A DNA stretch of 12,707 nucleotides from the NCBI GenBank assembly GCA_021802225.1, contig JAKAAS010000013.1, positions 1 through 12,707 of the forward strand. Reading direction: 5' to 3'. The notes below the pieces were generated by a model, which had not been told where the DNA came from, did no database searches, and saw only the letters and a program-made list of their open reading frames with translations. This DNA is from Bacillota bacterium (lineage in GTDB: Bacteria; Bacillota_E; Sulfobacillia; Sulfobacillales; Sulfobacillaceae). Shown here in pieces: positions 6,084-12,437 of this stretch (position 1 is its first letter; every line of letters starts with the position of its first letter). The position numbers and the translations under genes are program-made.

Positions 6084-6093
6084 CGTGAATGTA
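6062..6093. promoter_or_regulatory. palindromic operator, probably for the adjacent MarR protein
   Basis: TACATTCATGAC (6062-6073) and GTCGTGAATGTA (6082-6093) are reverse complements at 11 of 12 positions, separated by 8 bases. The site covers the space between -35 and -10 and the -10 itself, and lies 27 bases upstream of the marR start. MarR dimers typically bind such dyads in their own promoters; that MarR binds here is inference. Confidence 0.7.
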
Positions 6094-6119
6094 ATAGTCT
6101 TGGGGGGGAGGGTTAGCTT

Positions 6120-6569
6120 TTGGAACTTGCGGATCTTTATTATGTGGCTCGCCGATTGCGTACGTGGCTGGAAGCTCGTGTAGTTTCTCCGGAGGCATCC
6201 TATGCGGTGCCTTTGTACGAGAGGGTGGTGATGCGAGAAATCGTAGAAAACCCCGGGCAAAGTATCCAAGAGGTAGCTCGAACTTTGGGATTACCGCAAA
6301 GCATGGTATCCAAAGCCGTTAAGCATGGCATTGAACAAGGGTGGCTCTATCGCGTTCCAGATTCTCGAGACCGGCGTCTGTCGCGCCTCGCGCCGTCTGC
6401 GGGATGGACCAAAACATTGGCCGCGCCTTTGGCTACATCGGAATCGGACGTCTGGCACCAGTTATTTGGTGCTTCGTTATCGGAAACCGACGAGGTCGCG
6501 CTCCATCAGGCCTTCACCCGATTGTACCAACTCTTTAAATTGCAAGAAACTGAGGCGAGGCCGCAGTGA
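6120..6569 (+). CDS. MarR-family transcriptional regulator
   Basis: The 149-residue protein has the winged-helix of MarR regulators: HTH at about 48-72 (SIQEVARTLGLPQSMVSKAV), then the wing with DSRDRRLSRLAPS (81-93), flanked by N- and C-terminal dimerisation helices. MarR dimers usually repress their own operon and are released by small ligands or oxidation. The start is TTG 6120, seven bases after GGGGGGAGGG. The stop overlaps the GTG start of the methyltransferase gene (GTGA), so the two are coupled. A strong dyad in the promoter is the likely operator. No cysteine is present in the sequence, which argues against a thiol-switch type such as OhrR. The ligand is unknown. Confidence 0.88.
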   Translation: MELADLYYVARRLRTWLEARVVSPEASYAVPLYERVVMREIVENPGQSIQEVARTLGLPQSMVSKAVKHGIEQGWLYRVPDSRDRRLSRLAPSAGWTKTLAAPLATSESDVWHQLFGASLSETDEVALHQAFTRLYQLFKLQETEARPQ

Positions 6570-7126
6570 TTACGTCTATCGTCAACGGCGTGTTACTCAT
6601 TTGGCTAATCCTTGAGGTCATTGCCATCATGCGCCATCGCTTACCATCCACCCCAAGCCAGGACAAAGGGAGTTTTCGGGTGATTTGGATGACCGTCGCC
6701 GCGGCTTTCCTGCTCTCCGATACTATAGGGTTTTGGGGACGGGCATGGAATCCCCTCATCCCGGTAGAGCTAAGAATGGCTGGAATCGCCCTATTAGTCA
6801 TGGGCATCATTTTCCGCCAGTATTCCATCCGGGTCTTAGGCCGGTTTTTTACCCCACAGGTCGTCATCCAAGATCAGCACGCTTTAGTCCGTCGCGGTCC
6901 GTATCGCTGGCTTCGGCACCCGTCGTACACAGGAGCATGGCTTGCGTTTATAGGGATAGGCTTGTCGTCTCGCGGCGTTCTGTCGTTATTGGTATTCGCT
7001 ATCATTCCCTTAATCGGTTTGTTGTACCGCATTCGTGTGGAAGAATATGCCCTGCACCGAGCGTTGGGCACTGCCTATGACGACTATGCGAAGAGCACCT
7101 GGCGCCTCATTCCCTTTGTCTATTAA
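6566..7126 (+). CDS. ICMT-like isoprenylcysteine carboxyl methyltransferase family membrane protein
   Basis: The 186-residue protein has about five membrane segments (roughly 3-21, 38-56, 70-88, 123-137, 139-156). It carries the family motif RRGPYRWLRHPSYTGAWL (109-126) and a C-terminal RVEEYALHRALGTAYDDY followed by TWRLIP, which in ICMT/PEMT-type enzymes help bind S-adenosylmethionine at the membrane surface. Bacterial members methylate varied lipid or polyketide substrates; some sit beside type III polyketide synthases (BpsB), but no such gene is here, so the substrate is unknown. The GTG start at 6566 overlaps the marR stop by four bases, so the enzyme is probably induced when MarR releases its operator. 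The family call is firm, the function is not. Confidence 0.85.
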   Translation: MITSIVNGVLLIWLILEVIAIMRHRLPSTPSQDKGSFRVIWMTVAAAFLLSDTIGFWGRAWNPLIPVELRMAGIALLVMGIIFRQYSIRVLGRFFTPQVVIQDQHALVRRGPYRWLRHPSYTGAWLAFIGIGLSSRGVLSLLVFAIIPLIGLLYRIRVEEYALHRALGTAYDDYAKSTWRLIPFVY

Positions 7127-7173
7127 TCGCGAGTTCGGCCACGGGCCTATTTTGACTCCCTCGCCGTTGGTTC

Positions 7174-7190
7174 AGGACCGCGGGTCTTTT
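7174..7190 (+). terminator. weak possible terminator after the marR-ICMT operon
   Basis: GACC/GGTC (7176-7179 and 7183-7186), extended by one wobble and one A-T pair, surrounds a GCG loop and is followed by four T residues. The stem is short, so the call is tentative. A second four-pair hairpin (GGCC/GGCC, 7137-7147) lies just upstream before a T-rich stretch. Confidence 0.3.
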
Positions 7191-7206
7191 CTACTAATTA
7201 GGAGAT

Positions 7207-7835
7207 ATTTGTATCCAAATCGCCATTGATGCAGGACACGCATACGTAAAGGGCCTATCGGAGAGGGCGACGGGTGCTGTCCCCTTCCCTGATTTGCTCT
7301 GCGCCCGCTGATATTGACTCGGGAGAGTTCGGGAAGTCCGAAGTCACGAGGATTGAAGGACAGCCGTTTTCTCTATGAAGAATCAGCCCGCGCCACGCTA
7401 CGCCACTTTGGAGTCGTGCCGAAAGCGCTGACTTAGATACCCTGCGCTTGATTCTGATTGCCGCCGCGCAACTTGGAGCCGTAGCCCGTTCAGTTGGCTA
7501 TGGGCCTCCCTCTGAGGTGGTTCAGCCCGCAACGGAAAGCCTTTTGCGAAGCGCTCACAGGATGTGGTGGAGTGGTGCAGTGGCCGGGCCAGCTGGTGGT
7601 TTGAATTCCTTATGGTGTCGCCGTGGCGGATCCGATGTTGTCCGCAACCGATTTTAAGCCCGGGGGCCGCCTGGCCGTGGATGTGGGCTACCGCACCACA
7701 GATTATATCCTGGTCGAAAAGTTGGCCAATGGCAGTCTGGATTATGAGCCGTCGGCCGCCGGGAGCCTCGAAATCGGGATGCACGATATAAACCAATCCG
7801 TCGCTCAAGCAATCCATGGTAGGACGTCCGCATGA
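7207..7835 (+). pseudogene. Decayed ParM/Alp-type actin-like segregation ATPase, 3'-truncated
   Basis: No single frame is intact, but joining frames in order yields a recognisable actin-like N-terminal half. IAIDAGHAYVKGLS (frame 1, from 7219) is the phosphate-1 loop; then GEFGKSEVTRIEGQPF (frame 2), LYEESARATLRHFGVVPKA (frame 3, about 7371-7427), LRLILIAAAQLGA (frame 2, from 7442), PVQLAMGLPLRWF (frame 3, about 7485), and, after an in-frame TGA at 7602, LAVDVGYRTTDYILVE, the phosphate-2 motif DxGxxTTD, with AGSLEIGMHDINQSV beyond. At least four frameshifts, one internal stop and a damaged start make it non-functional. A ribosome-binding site (TTAGGAGA, 7198-7205) and TTG 7209 survive; dropping one C at 7215-7216 would put that TTG in frame. 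The C-terminal half is missing, cut off where the minus-strand hepT fragment begins. Such actins partition plasmids. Confidence 0.75.
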
Positions 7836-8023
7836 GTCTGGAGGAATTCCGCCGTCAGCCAGCCTGCCGCTTCCCCAAAGATTTCCAGTTGGCGCATAAT
7901 AGCGCTTTGCCGGAGTTCATCATCCCGGAACTCTTCGGGCGAAATCCCCTCCGTCCAGCGCTTGATACGTTCGACAGCCTCCGCGATATGGGTCACCGTG
8001 GTGAAGTTATCACGTTTCGGCAT
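7805..8023 (-). pseudogene. hepT: HepT-family HEPN toxin, C-terminally truncated
   Basis: The 72-residue product starts MPKRDNFTTVTHIAEAVERI and includes RQSAIMRQLEIFGEAAGWL, typical of the first helices of HepT toxins partnered with MNT nucleotidyltransferases. It stops right after LPW, where normal members (roughly 110-115 residues) continue with a helix carrying the R-x4-6-H catalytic motif and the adjacent tyrosine that MntA modifies. Both are therefore missing, so the remaining protein should have no RNase activity; it might still bind MntA. The start (8023) overlaps the mntA stop by 14 bases, the usual coupled arrangement. The truncation point lies on the broken actin gene coming from the other side, indicating a rearrangement junction. 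Confidence 0.78.
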
Positions 8024-8339
8024 AAATCACTCGCCGGGTCGAAAGAATTTCCTCCCGCAATAGGGGATAGAGCCGTTGCTTGTTGGCCACATCGACACGA
8101 CGTCCCAATAGCTCCTCGAGGTCACCGACCAAACGCCCCACGTCAAACAGCGACCGGATGGGTGACGTGGAGCCTGTTTCATAGAGCACGTCGACGTCAC
8201 TCTGGGACGTAAAATCGTCGCGCAAGACCGACCCGAAGAGCGCCAACTCCCGAATCCCATAAAGATGACACAGTCCCGTCAAGCCGTCCGGATCGATCGC
8301 AATCGGTAAGCGTTCAGGAATATTCACGGTCTGCGGCAT
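8010..8339 (-). CDS. mntA: MNT-type minimal nucleotidyltransferase antitoxin MntA
   Basis: The 109-residue protein has the nucleotidyltransferase signature GSVLRDDFTSQSDVDVL (36-52), i.e. GSxxR followed by DxD with Asp48 and Asp50, and a third carboxylate candidate Asp83 in RRVDVA. MntA proteins are antitoxins that AMPylate the tyrosine of their HepT partner using ATP. All catalytic residues visible in the family appear present. The ATG at 8339 follows AGAGGGA (8346-8352) with 6 bases between, and a promoter lies just upstream. Its partner, overlapping at the 3' end, is truncated, so the pair cannot work as a complete toxin-antitoxin module. Confidence 0.87.
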   Translation of the reverse strand: MPQTVNIPERLPIAIDPDGLTGLCHLYGIRELALFGSVLRDDFTSQSDVDVLYETGSTSPIRSLFDVGRLVGDLEELLGRRVDVANKQRLYPLLREEILSTRRVIYAET

Positions 8340-8359
8340 GCAACGTCCCTCTTCCTCTT

Positions 8360-8387
8360 ATCATACGGCGTGCGCCCAGCAAATCAA
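8360..8387 (-). promoter_or_regulatory. promoter of mntA-hepT
   Basis: On the minus strand, TTGATT (8387-8382) and TATGAT (8365-8360) are 16 bases apart. The transcript would start near 8353, giving a leader of only about 14 bases that contains the ribosome-binding site. Confidence 0.55.
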
Positions 8388-8785
8388 GGTTTCCTCGCGT
8401 TTTCTCAGACGATTTGGCTCACTGGCTATCCGGCCCGTCCAATCTCCTTAAGGATTGCTAGCATCGAATTCGTGACTTCGGGCAAATAGGCAGCCGAATC
8501 AATCACATAATCCGGATTTGCCTCCGCATGACGAATGCTTGTCGGAAGGAGCGATCAATCATAAAATCCGGATGACCCTTTTCCCAATCCGGACGGACCA
8601 AACTACGCCGTCAGCAAAAACTGGAATGCCTGGCCCGCGGCTCCAACTGGCCACAGGCGTCATGGGCGATTCCCCGTCCCGCCCAGAATGGAGTGTTGCG
8701 CCCACCTCTCCAGCAGACAGGGGACCGGCGGAGAAGAGCAGGCTCAACAGATGCCTGAAGACGGAGACGGGCGTGCGCCCCCGTC
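8388..8785. other. unassigned stretch, probably decayed minus-strand coding sequence
   Basis: No intact gene is supported in these 398 bases. On the minus strand one frame ends at about 8427 with protein-like sequence (NPDYVIDSAAYLPEVTNSML, then AILKEIGRAG and a stop); a neighbouring frame about 70 bases upstream reads GHPDFMIDRSFRQAFVMRR. The two share an imperfect 20-base direct repeat containing ATCCGGATT and TGATTGAT. This looks like the end of a gene disrupted by a frameshift; the family is not recognised. A hairpin lies at the right end of the stretch. Confidence 0.35.
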
Positions 8786-8787
8786 TC
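8764..8787. repeat. eight-pair hairpin at the 3' end of druA
   Basis: GAGACGGG (8764-8771) pairs exactly with CCCGTCTC (8780-8787) around an 8-base loop. It overlaps the druA stop codon. No T-run follows in the direction of druA transcription, so it could protect the mRNA end rather than terminate. Confidence 0.5.
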
Positions 8788-9727
8788 AGTGCCAGCCATC
8801 ATCCTCATCATCGTCCTCCTCCGGCGGCTCGGGAGCCGACACGCACAGTTGAGATCTCCAGCGCCGGCCCAGCGGGTAGACCCACAGTGTCTTGATGGAG
8901 GTCGGCGATTCGTGGAAGCGGTCTTGGCGGCCCCGGCCAGCCGTCTCACCCAAGAGCTGCCAATTGGCCGCCTGGTAACAGGTGCCTGCCCAAGGGGCTT
9001 CCACAAAGGTTTCCAACAGCACGGGCTGGTAGCCGTAGCGGGCTTGCCAGTCCGCCCGCAATTGGCGCGCCGCCAGGCCCAGCACATGACTGGCCAGATG
9101 GGGCACCTGAATGCCGGGCAGAATCAGAAAGCGGTTGTTGTTGACAATGCGCCACCGGAACCGGGAGCGCTCTGCGGCCGTCCAGCCGAGCCAGGCATCC
9201 CGCGCTGCCACCGCCTTCGCAGCGGCTCCAAACAGCAAGGCGCCTAGGATCTGGCGGTCTGGACCCACATGGGCGCGAATCCAGTAGCGCTGGTGCGCCC
9301 CAATTGGGCGGCGGTAGCCGAGCGGGTGCCAGGCAGCCATCGTGGCGTTCCATGTACGCAATTCCCTGGGAGCCACAGCGTCGAGAGTCACTGGCCGGAT
9401 AGATCCTAAAGAGGTGGCCAGGGGGAACCCGGGAATGGGGGGAGCGTGCGATTCCTGAACGCTTGAGCTGGACCCGGTGCGGCGCTTGGGAGGGAGGGTC
9501 AGCAAACCCTGCTCCTCACAGTCGGCGAGGAGCTCGCGGCACGCGGCCAGTTTGAGACGCCCATTTGGCGCCTTCCAGGGCAGGTTTTCACAGATCGTGG
9601 CCGTGATTTCCTGCCGGCTCAAACGCCGGCAGCGGTATACCGTCTCTTGAATAATACGCACATCTTCAGGCGTGAAGCAGCGGTCGCCAATCCAGAAGGG
9701 TTCGTCAACCGGGATGCGCATAGTCAT
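8786..9727 (-). CDS. druA: DruA/DUF4338-family protein
   Basis: The 313-residue protein has an N-terminal part (about 18-80) with FTPEDVRIIQETV and PNGRLKLAACRELL that commonly precedes DUF4338, then the DUF4338 core: DAWLGW (177-182), NNNRFLILPGIQVPHLASHV (196-215), YGYQPVLLETFV (231-242), GTCYQAANW (248-256), GETAGRGRQDR (260-270) and LWVYPL (281-286). The family is the DruA component of the Druantia anti-phage system and also occurs fused to, or near, IS4-type transposases. Its biochemical activity is not established. Here it is solitary: no DruE helicase or other Druantia gene lies within the window. It ends in a strongly acidic tail (PEPPEEDDDEDDGWH). The start at 9727 has AAGGAGG just upstream; a second ATG at 9721 has a more usual spacing, so the true N-terminus may be two residues shorter. 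Confidence 0.83.
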   Translation of the reverse strand: MTMRIPVDEPFWIGDRCFTPEDVRIIQETVYRCRRLSRQEITATICENLPWKAPNGRLKLAACRELLADCEEQGLLTLPPKRRTGSSSSVQESHAPPIPGFPLATSLGSIRPVTLDAVAPRELRTWNATMAAWHPLGYRRPIGAHQRYWIRAHVGPDRQILGALLFGAAAKAVAARDAWLGWTAAERSRFRWRIVNNNRFLILPGIQVPHLASHVLGLAARQLRADWQARYGYQPVLLETFVEAPWAGTCYQAANWQLLGETAGRGRQDRFHESPTSIKTLWVYPLGRRWRSQLCVSAPEPPEEDDDEDDGWH

Positions 9728-9879
9728 ACCGCCTCCTTAAAATCATTCCAATGCAATCATGCCACAACATGGCCTGCGATGTCCAGAAAAGAACCGCAAC
9801 GGGCTCAGGGCTGTCCGGGAACTCACCAGCGTCTTGATGCTTTTCTCATGTTCCTCTTGTATAAAGTAACCGAGCAAGT

Positions 9880-9908
9880 TTGGGAAACGGTTGCTGGTAA
9901 ATTTTAAT
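9880..9908 (+). promoter_or_regulatory. sigma-A-type promoter for the PBP gene
   Basis: TTGGGA (9880-9885) and TTTAAT (9903-9908) are 17 bases apart (4/6 and 5/6 matches). The -10 lies inside a seven-pair dyad, CGGTTGC (9888-9894) and GCAACCG (9912-9918), which could be an operator. The leader to 9974 would be about 60 bases. Confidence 0.45.
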
Positions 9909-9973
9909 CGGGCAACCGGAACGCAAGCAAACCGTTTACAATGAATATAAGACAACAGGGGGGATATCACGCA

Positions 9974-11920
9974 ATGGTCAACCGTCAGACCCGTAACCGC
10001 AGCCTTGTATTGATGGCCTTGGTTACGGCCGCATTCGGAGTGGTAGGGACGCGCTTTTGGTACCTGCAGGTAAAGGAAGGCGCGCATTATCAGACGCTGG
10101 CTCAGGCGGACACGCTGAGAAAACTGCCGATTCCGGCGCCACGAGGTAATATTGTGACTGCGGACGGAAAGGTCGTGGCGACGTCGCGCCCGTCCTGGAC
10201 ACTGTATTACCTCGCTAACGGCCAGCCCATGCCGCAATCGGAGCTGGCCCTGTTAAGCCAGGAACTCGGAGAATCCCCGGCTTCACTGGAAAAGGTCATT
10301 GCGCAGCAAATCAGCCAGTTGCCGGCTTATGATCCCCTGGTGATCACCTCGGGGCTGACAGCGGGTGAAATGACCAAAATCGAAGAAAACATCAATGACC
10401 TGCCTAATCTGCGGATTCAGCCGATTGCGGTCCGCTACTATCCCTACGGCAACCTGATGGGGAACATTATCGGCTATACGTCCAAAATCAATGCCGCCGA
10501 ATATCAGCAGCTGAAGAACAAGGGATTCTCGATGACTTCGATTGTAGGGGCGGCAGGTTTGGAGCAAGAGTACAATCAGTACCTGCACGGGCACGCGGGG
10601 GGTGAATATGCTGAGGTCAACCGCCAGGGCCAGCTGGAAAAACTGCTGAGCAAATCGGGTCCGGTGCCCGGGGACACTTTGCACCTAACCATCAACTGGC
10701 AGCTGGAAGAAACGGCGCAAAACTCCCTAGCCTACGTCATGAAAGCGATGCAGAATTCGCGGGTAGCCTTTTCGCACAGCACCGGGGCGGTGCAGGGGTC
10801 GGTCATTGCCATTAATCCCAACAACGGGGACATTCTGGCCATGGCCAGCCTCCCGACCTATAATCCCAACAAGCTCATCCCCACCGACCCCAAAGAGTAC
10901 AGCAGCTATTACGCGCAGCTCATGTCGAGCCCCCTGATTAAGCAAGGAATCAGCCCCTTCATCGACGAGGCGATTTCCGGGTGGTTCGCACCCGGTTCCG
11001 TATTTAAACCCATTATGGCCATTGCCGCTTTAGGGTCGGGAGTCGTGACCCCTACCACAGAAATTTTTGACCCCGGCTATTTTCCCAAGGACCGGGCATT
11101 CGGCAACTGGTACGCGCCGGGATTCGGTTGGCTGAATATCGCGCAGGCGTTAGGATTGTCTGATGACGTCTTTTTCTATACCTTAGGCTATGACATGGGC
11201 ATTCAGACCATGGACCACTGGATGCGCACATTCTTGCTGAACAAGCCGACAGGAATAGACTTGCCGGATGAAATCACCAGTCAGATTCCGACGCCCAAAC
11301 GCTTGGATGCGTCCGGGCAGGGTCCTTGGACCTGGGGCTGGAATCTGAATACCGTCATTGGCCAGGGCATTGCCCGCTACTCTCTGATTGCTCTGGCCCG
11401 GGCCGATTCGGCCATTGCCAATGGGGGCACCCTGTACTGGCCCCATGTGGTCAGCCAGATCACCACGCCTTCCGGCAAGGTGGTGAAGACGTTCAAGCCG
11501 GTGGTGCAGGGCAAGATTAATGTGCCCTATTCCGATTTTCACGCGGTTCATCAGGGCATGGAACTGTCCGCCCAGGACCCTGACATCGCTAAAGGAGTCT
11601 CCGGGACAGGCTATGGGGCACTGGCAGGGCTTCCCGTGCCCGTCGCCTCGAAAACGGGCACGGCGCAGGTGGTCGGCCAGTCCAACAACTATAATGCCTT
11701 CTTCTTGACTTATGGCCCGATGCCGCACCCCACCATTCTTGTTCTCGTCTATATCCGCGAAGGGAACTGGGGCGCGGACTCAGGGTTTGTCGCCCGCGCG
11801 ATTTACGACCAGTACTTCAAGATCAAGGACCCGGCCGTCCAGCCGCTGTTTCAAAGCGTCTTTGGCTTGAACTGGAAGTGGCCGTTCGGATATCAAAAAC
11901 CAGCGGCGCCGAAGTACTAA
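9974..11920 (+). CDS. Class B penicillin-binding protein (PBP2/PbpA type transpeptidase)
   Basis: The 648-residue protein has a short cytoplasmic N-terminus, one membrane anchor (about 10-27), a dimerisation/pedestal domain containing LPIPAPRGNIV and, further on, IVGAAGLEQEYNQYLHG, and a C-terminal transpeptidase domain. The active-site serine motif is SVFK (342-345), the second motif reads SDD (396-398, within LSDDVFFYTLG) and the third is KTGT (560-563). SxD rather than SxN is normal for PBP2-like enzymes of the elongasome. It cross-links peptidoglycan outside the membrane and is the target of beta-lactams. I set the start at ATG 9974, 10 bases after AGGGGGG; an in-frame ATG at 9941 has no ribosome-binding site. 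Elongation versus sporulation role cannot be decided here, since mreBCD or rodA are not adjacent. It is the first chromosomal gene right of the accessory block. Confidence 0.9.
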   Translation: MVNRQTRNRSLVLMALVTAAFGVVGTRFWYLQVKEGAHYQTLAQADTLRKLPIPAPRGNIVTADGKVVATSRPSWTLYYLANGQPMPQSELALLSQELGESPASLEKVIAQQISQLPAYDPLVITSGLTAGEMTKIEENINDLPNLRIQPIAVRYYPYGNLMGNIIGYTSKINAAEYQQLKNKGFSMTSIVGAAGLEQEYNQYLHGHAGGEYAEVNRQGQLEKLLSKSGPVPGDTLHLTINWQLEETAQNSLAYVMKAMQNSRVAFSHSTGAVQGSVIAINPNNGDILAMASLPTYNPNKLIPTDPKEYSSYYAQLMSSPLIKQGISPFIDEAISGWFAPGSVFKPIMAIAALGSGVVTPTTEIFDPGYFPKDRAFGNWYAPGFGWLNIAQALGLSDDVFFYTLGYDMGIQTMDHWMRTFLLNKPTGIDLPDEITSQIPTPKRLDASGQGPWTWGWNLNTVIGQGIARYSLIALARADSAIANGGTLYWPHVVSQITTPSGKVVKTFKPVVQGKINVPYSDFHAVHQGMELSAQDPDIAKGVSGTGYGALAGLPVPVASKTGTAQVVGQSNNYNAFFLTYGPMPHPTILVLVYIREGNWGADSGFVARAIYDQYFKIKDPAVQPLFQSVFGLNWKWPFGYQKPAAPKY

Positions 11921-11941
11921 AAAAATCTCCGCGCCAGCGTC

Positions 11942-12385
11942 TCACTCTTCGGGGAGCAAGGGTGTGACGGTGGCCCGGAAGCTGTCGGGCCAGCTGTGGC
12001 TCTTCTGAGAGTGGGCATCAATCAGCACCACGGTGCTTTCCTGATTGGCCAGAAGGGTTCCCGACTCCTTGTCAATGACCAGGTGGTAGAGATTCAGGGA
12101 AGAGCGGCCGATGGCCGCGACGCCTGTATAGACAATCAGGGTCTGGCGGTAGTAGGCGGGGGCCAGGTAGCTGACCGACTGCTGAGCTAGGACCAGCGAA
12201 AATCCTGCTGACCACCAATCGAATCCCTCTCCGACGAGGGTGTCGATGAATTCCGTGCGGGCCTGCTCAAAATAGATGATATAAGACACTTGACTCACGT
12301 GGCGGTTGGCATCCGTTTCGCAAAACCGGACCCGTATTTCCGTTTCGTGGACAAATCGCTTGCCGCCAATCAGAATGCCATCCAT
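11942..12385 (-). CDS. Hot-dog fold acyl-CoA thioesterase (YbgC/FadM type)
   Basis: The 147-residue protein is of standard size for 4HBT thioesterases. It begins with a beta strand (HETEIRVRF) leading into CETDANRHVSQVSYIIYFEQ (22-41), the family motif in which Asp25 corresponds to the catalytic aspartate and YFE starts the central hot-dog helix. Such enzymes hydrolyse acyl-CoA thioesters in the cytoplasm as tetramers; the acyl chain preferred is unknown. I chose ATG 12385 because GGCAGGAA lies just upstream; an extension to 12436 would add 17 unlikely residues. It ends 21 bases from the convergent PBP gene, with no terminator visible between them. It lies 52 bases after the HAD gene on the same strand, so the two may be cotranscribed. 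Confidence 0.88.
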   Translation of the reverse strand: MDGILIGGKRFVHETEIRVRFCETDANRHVSQVSYIIYFEQARTEFIDTLVGEGFDWWSAGFSLVLAQQSVSYLAPAYYRQTLIVYTGVAAIGRSSLNLYHLVIDKESGTLLANQESTVVLIDAHSQKSHSWPDSFRATVTPLLPEE

Positions 12386-12437
12386 GGGGTTCCTGCCTTT
12401 CCGTGCTCCTGCTCCTGCGAGCGGACACGGCTTCATC

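Noticed and set aside
7560..7625. tRNA-like stretch (GGTTTGAATTCC resembling a T arm)
   Set aside because: No acceptor or anticodon stem can be drawn, and the stretch is explained by the actin-like pseudogene.
7398..7817. Minus-strand open frame opposite the actin relic
   Set aside because: The plus-strand fragments have recognisable actin motifs; the minus frame has none.
8786..9727. Complete Druantia defence system
   Set aside because: Only the DruA component is present; the genes on both sides are a decayed stretch, a toxin-antitoxin remnant and a housekeeping PBP.
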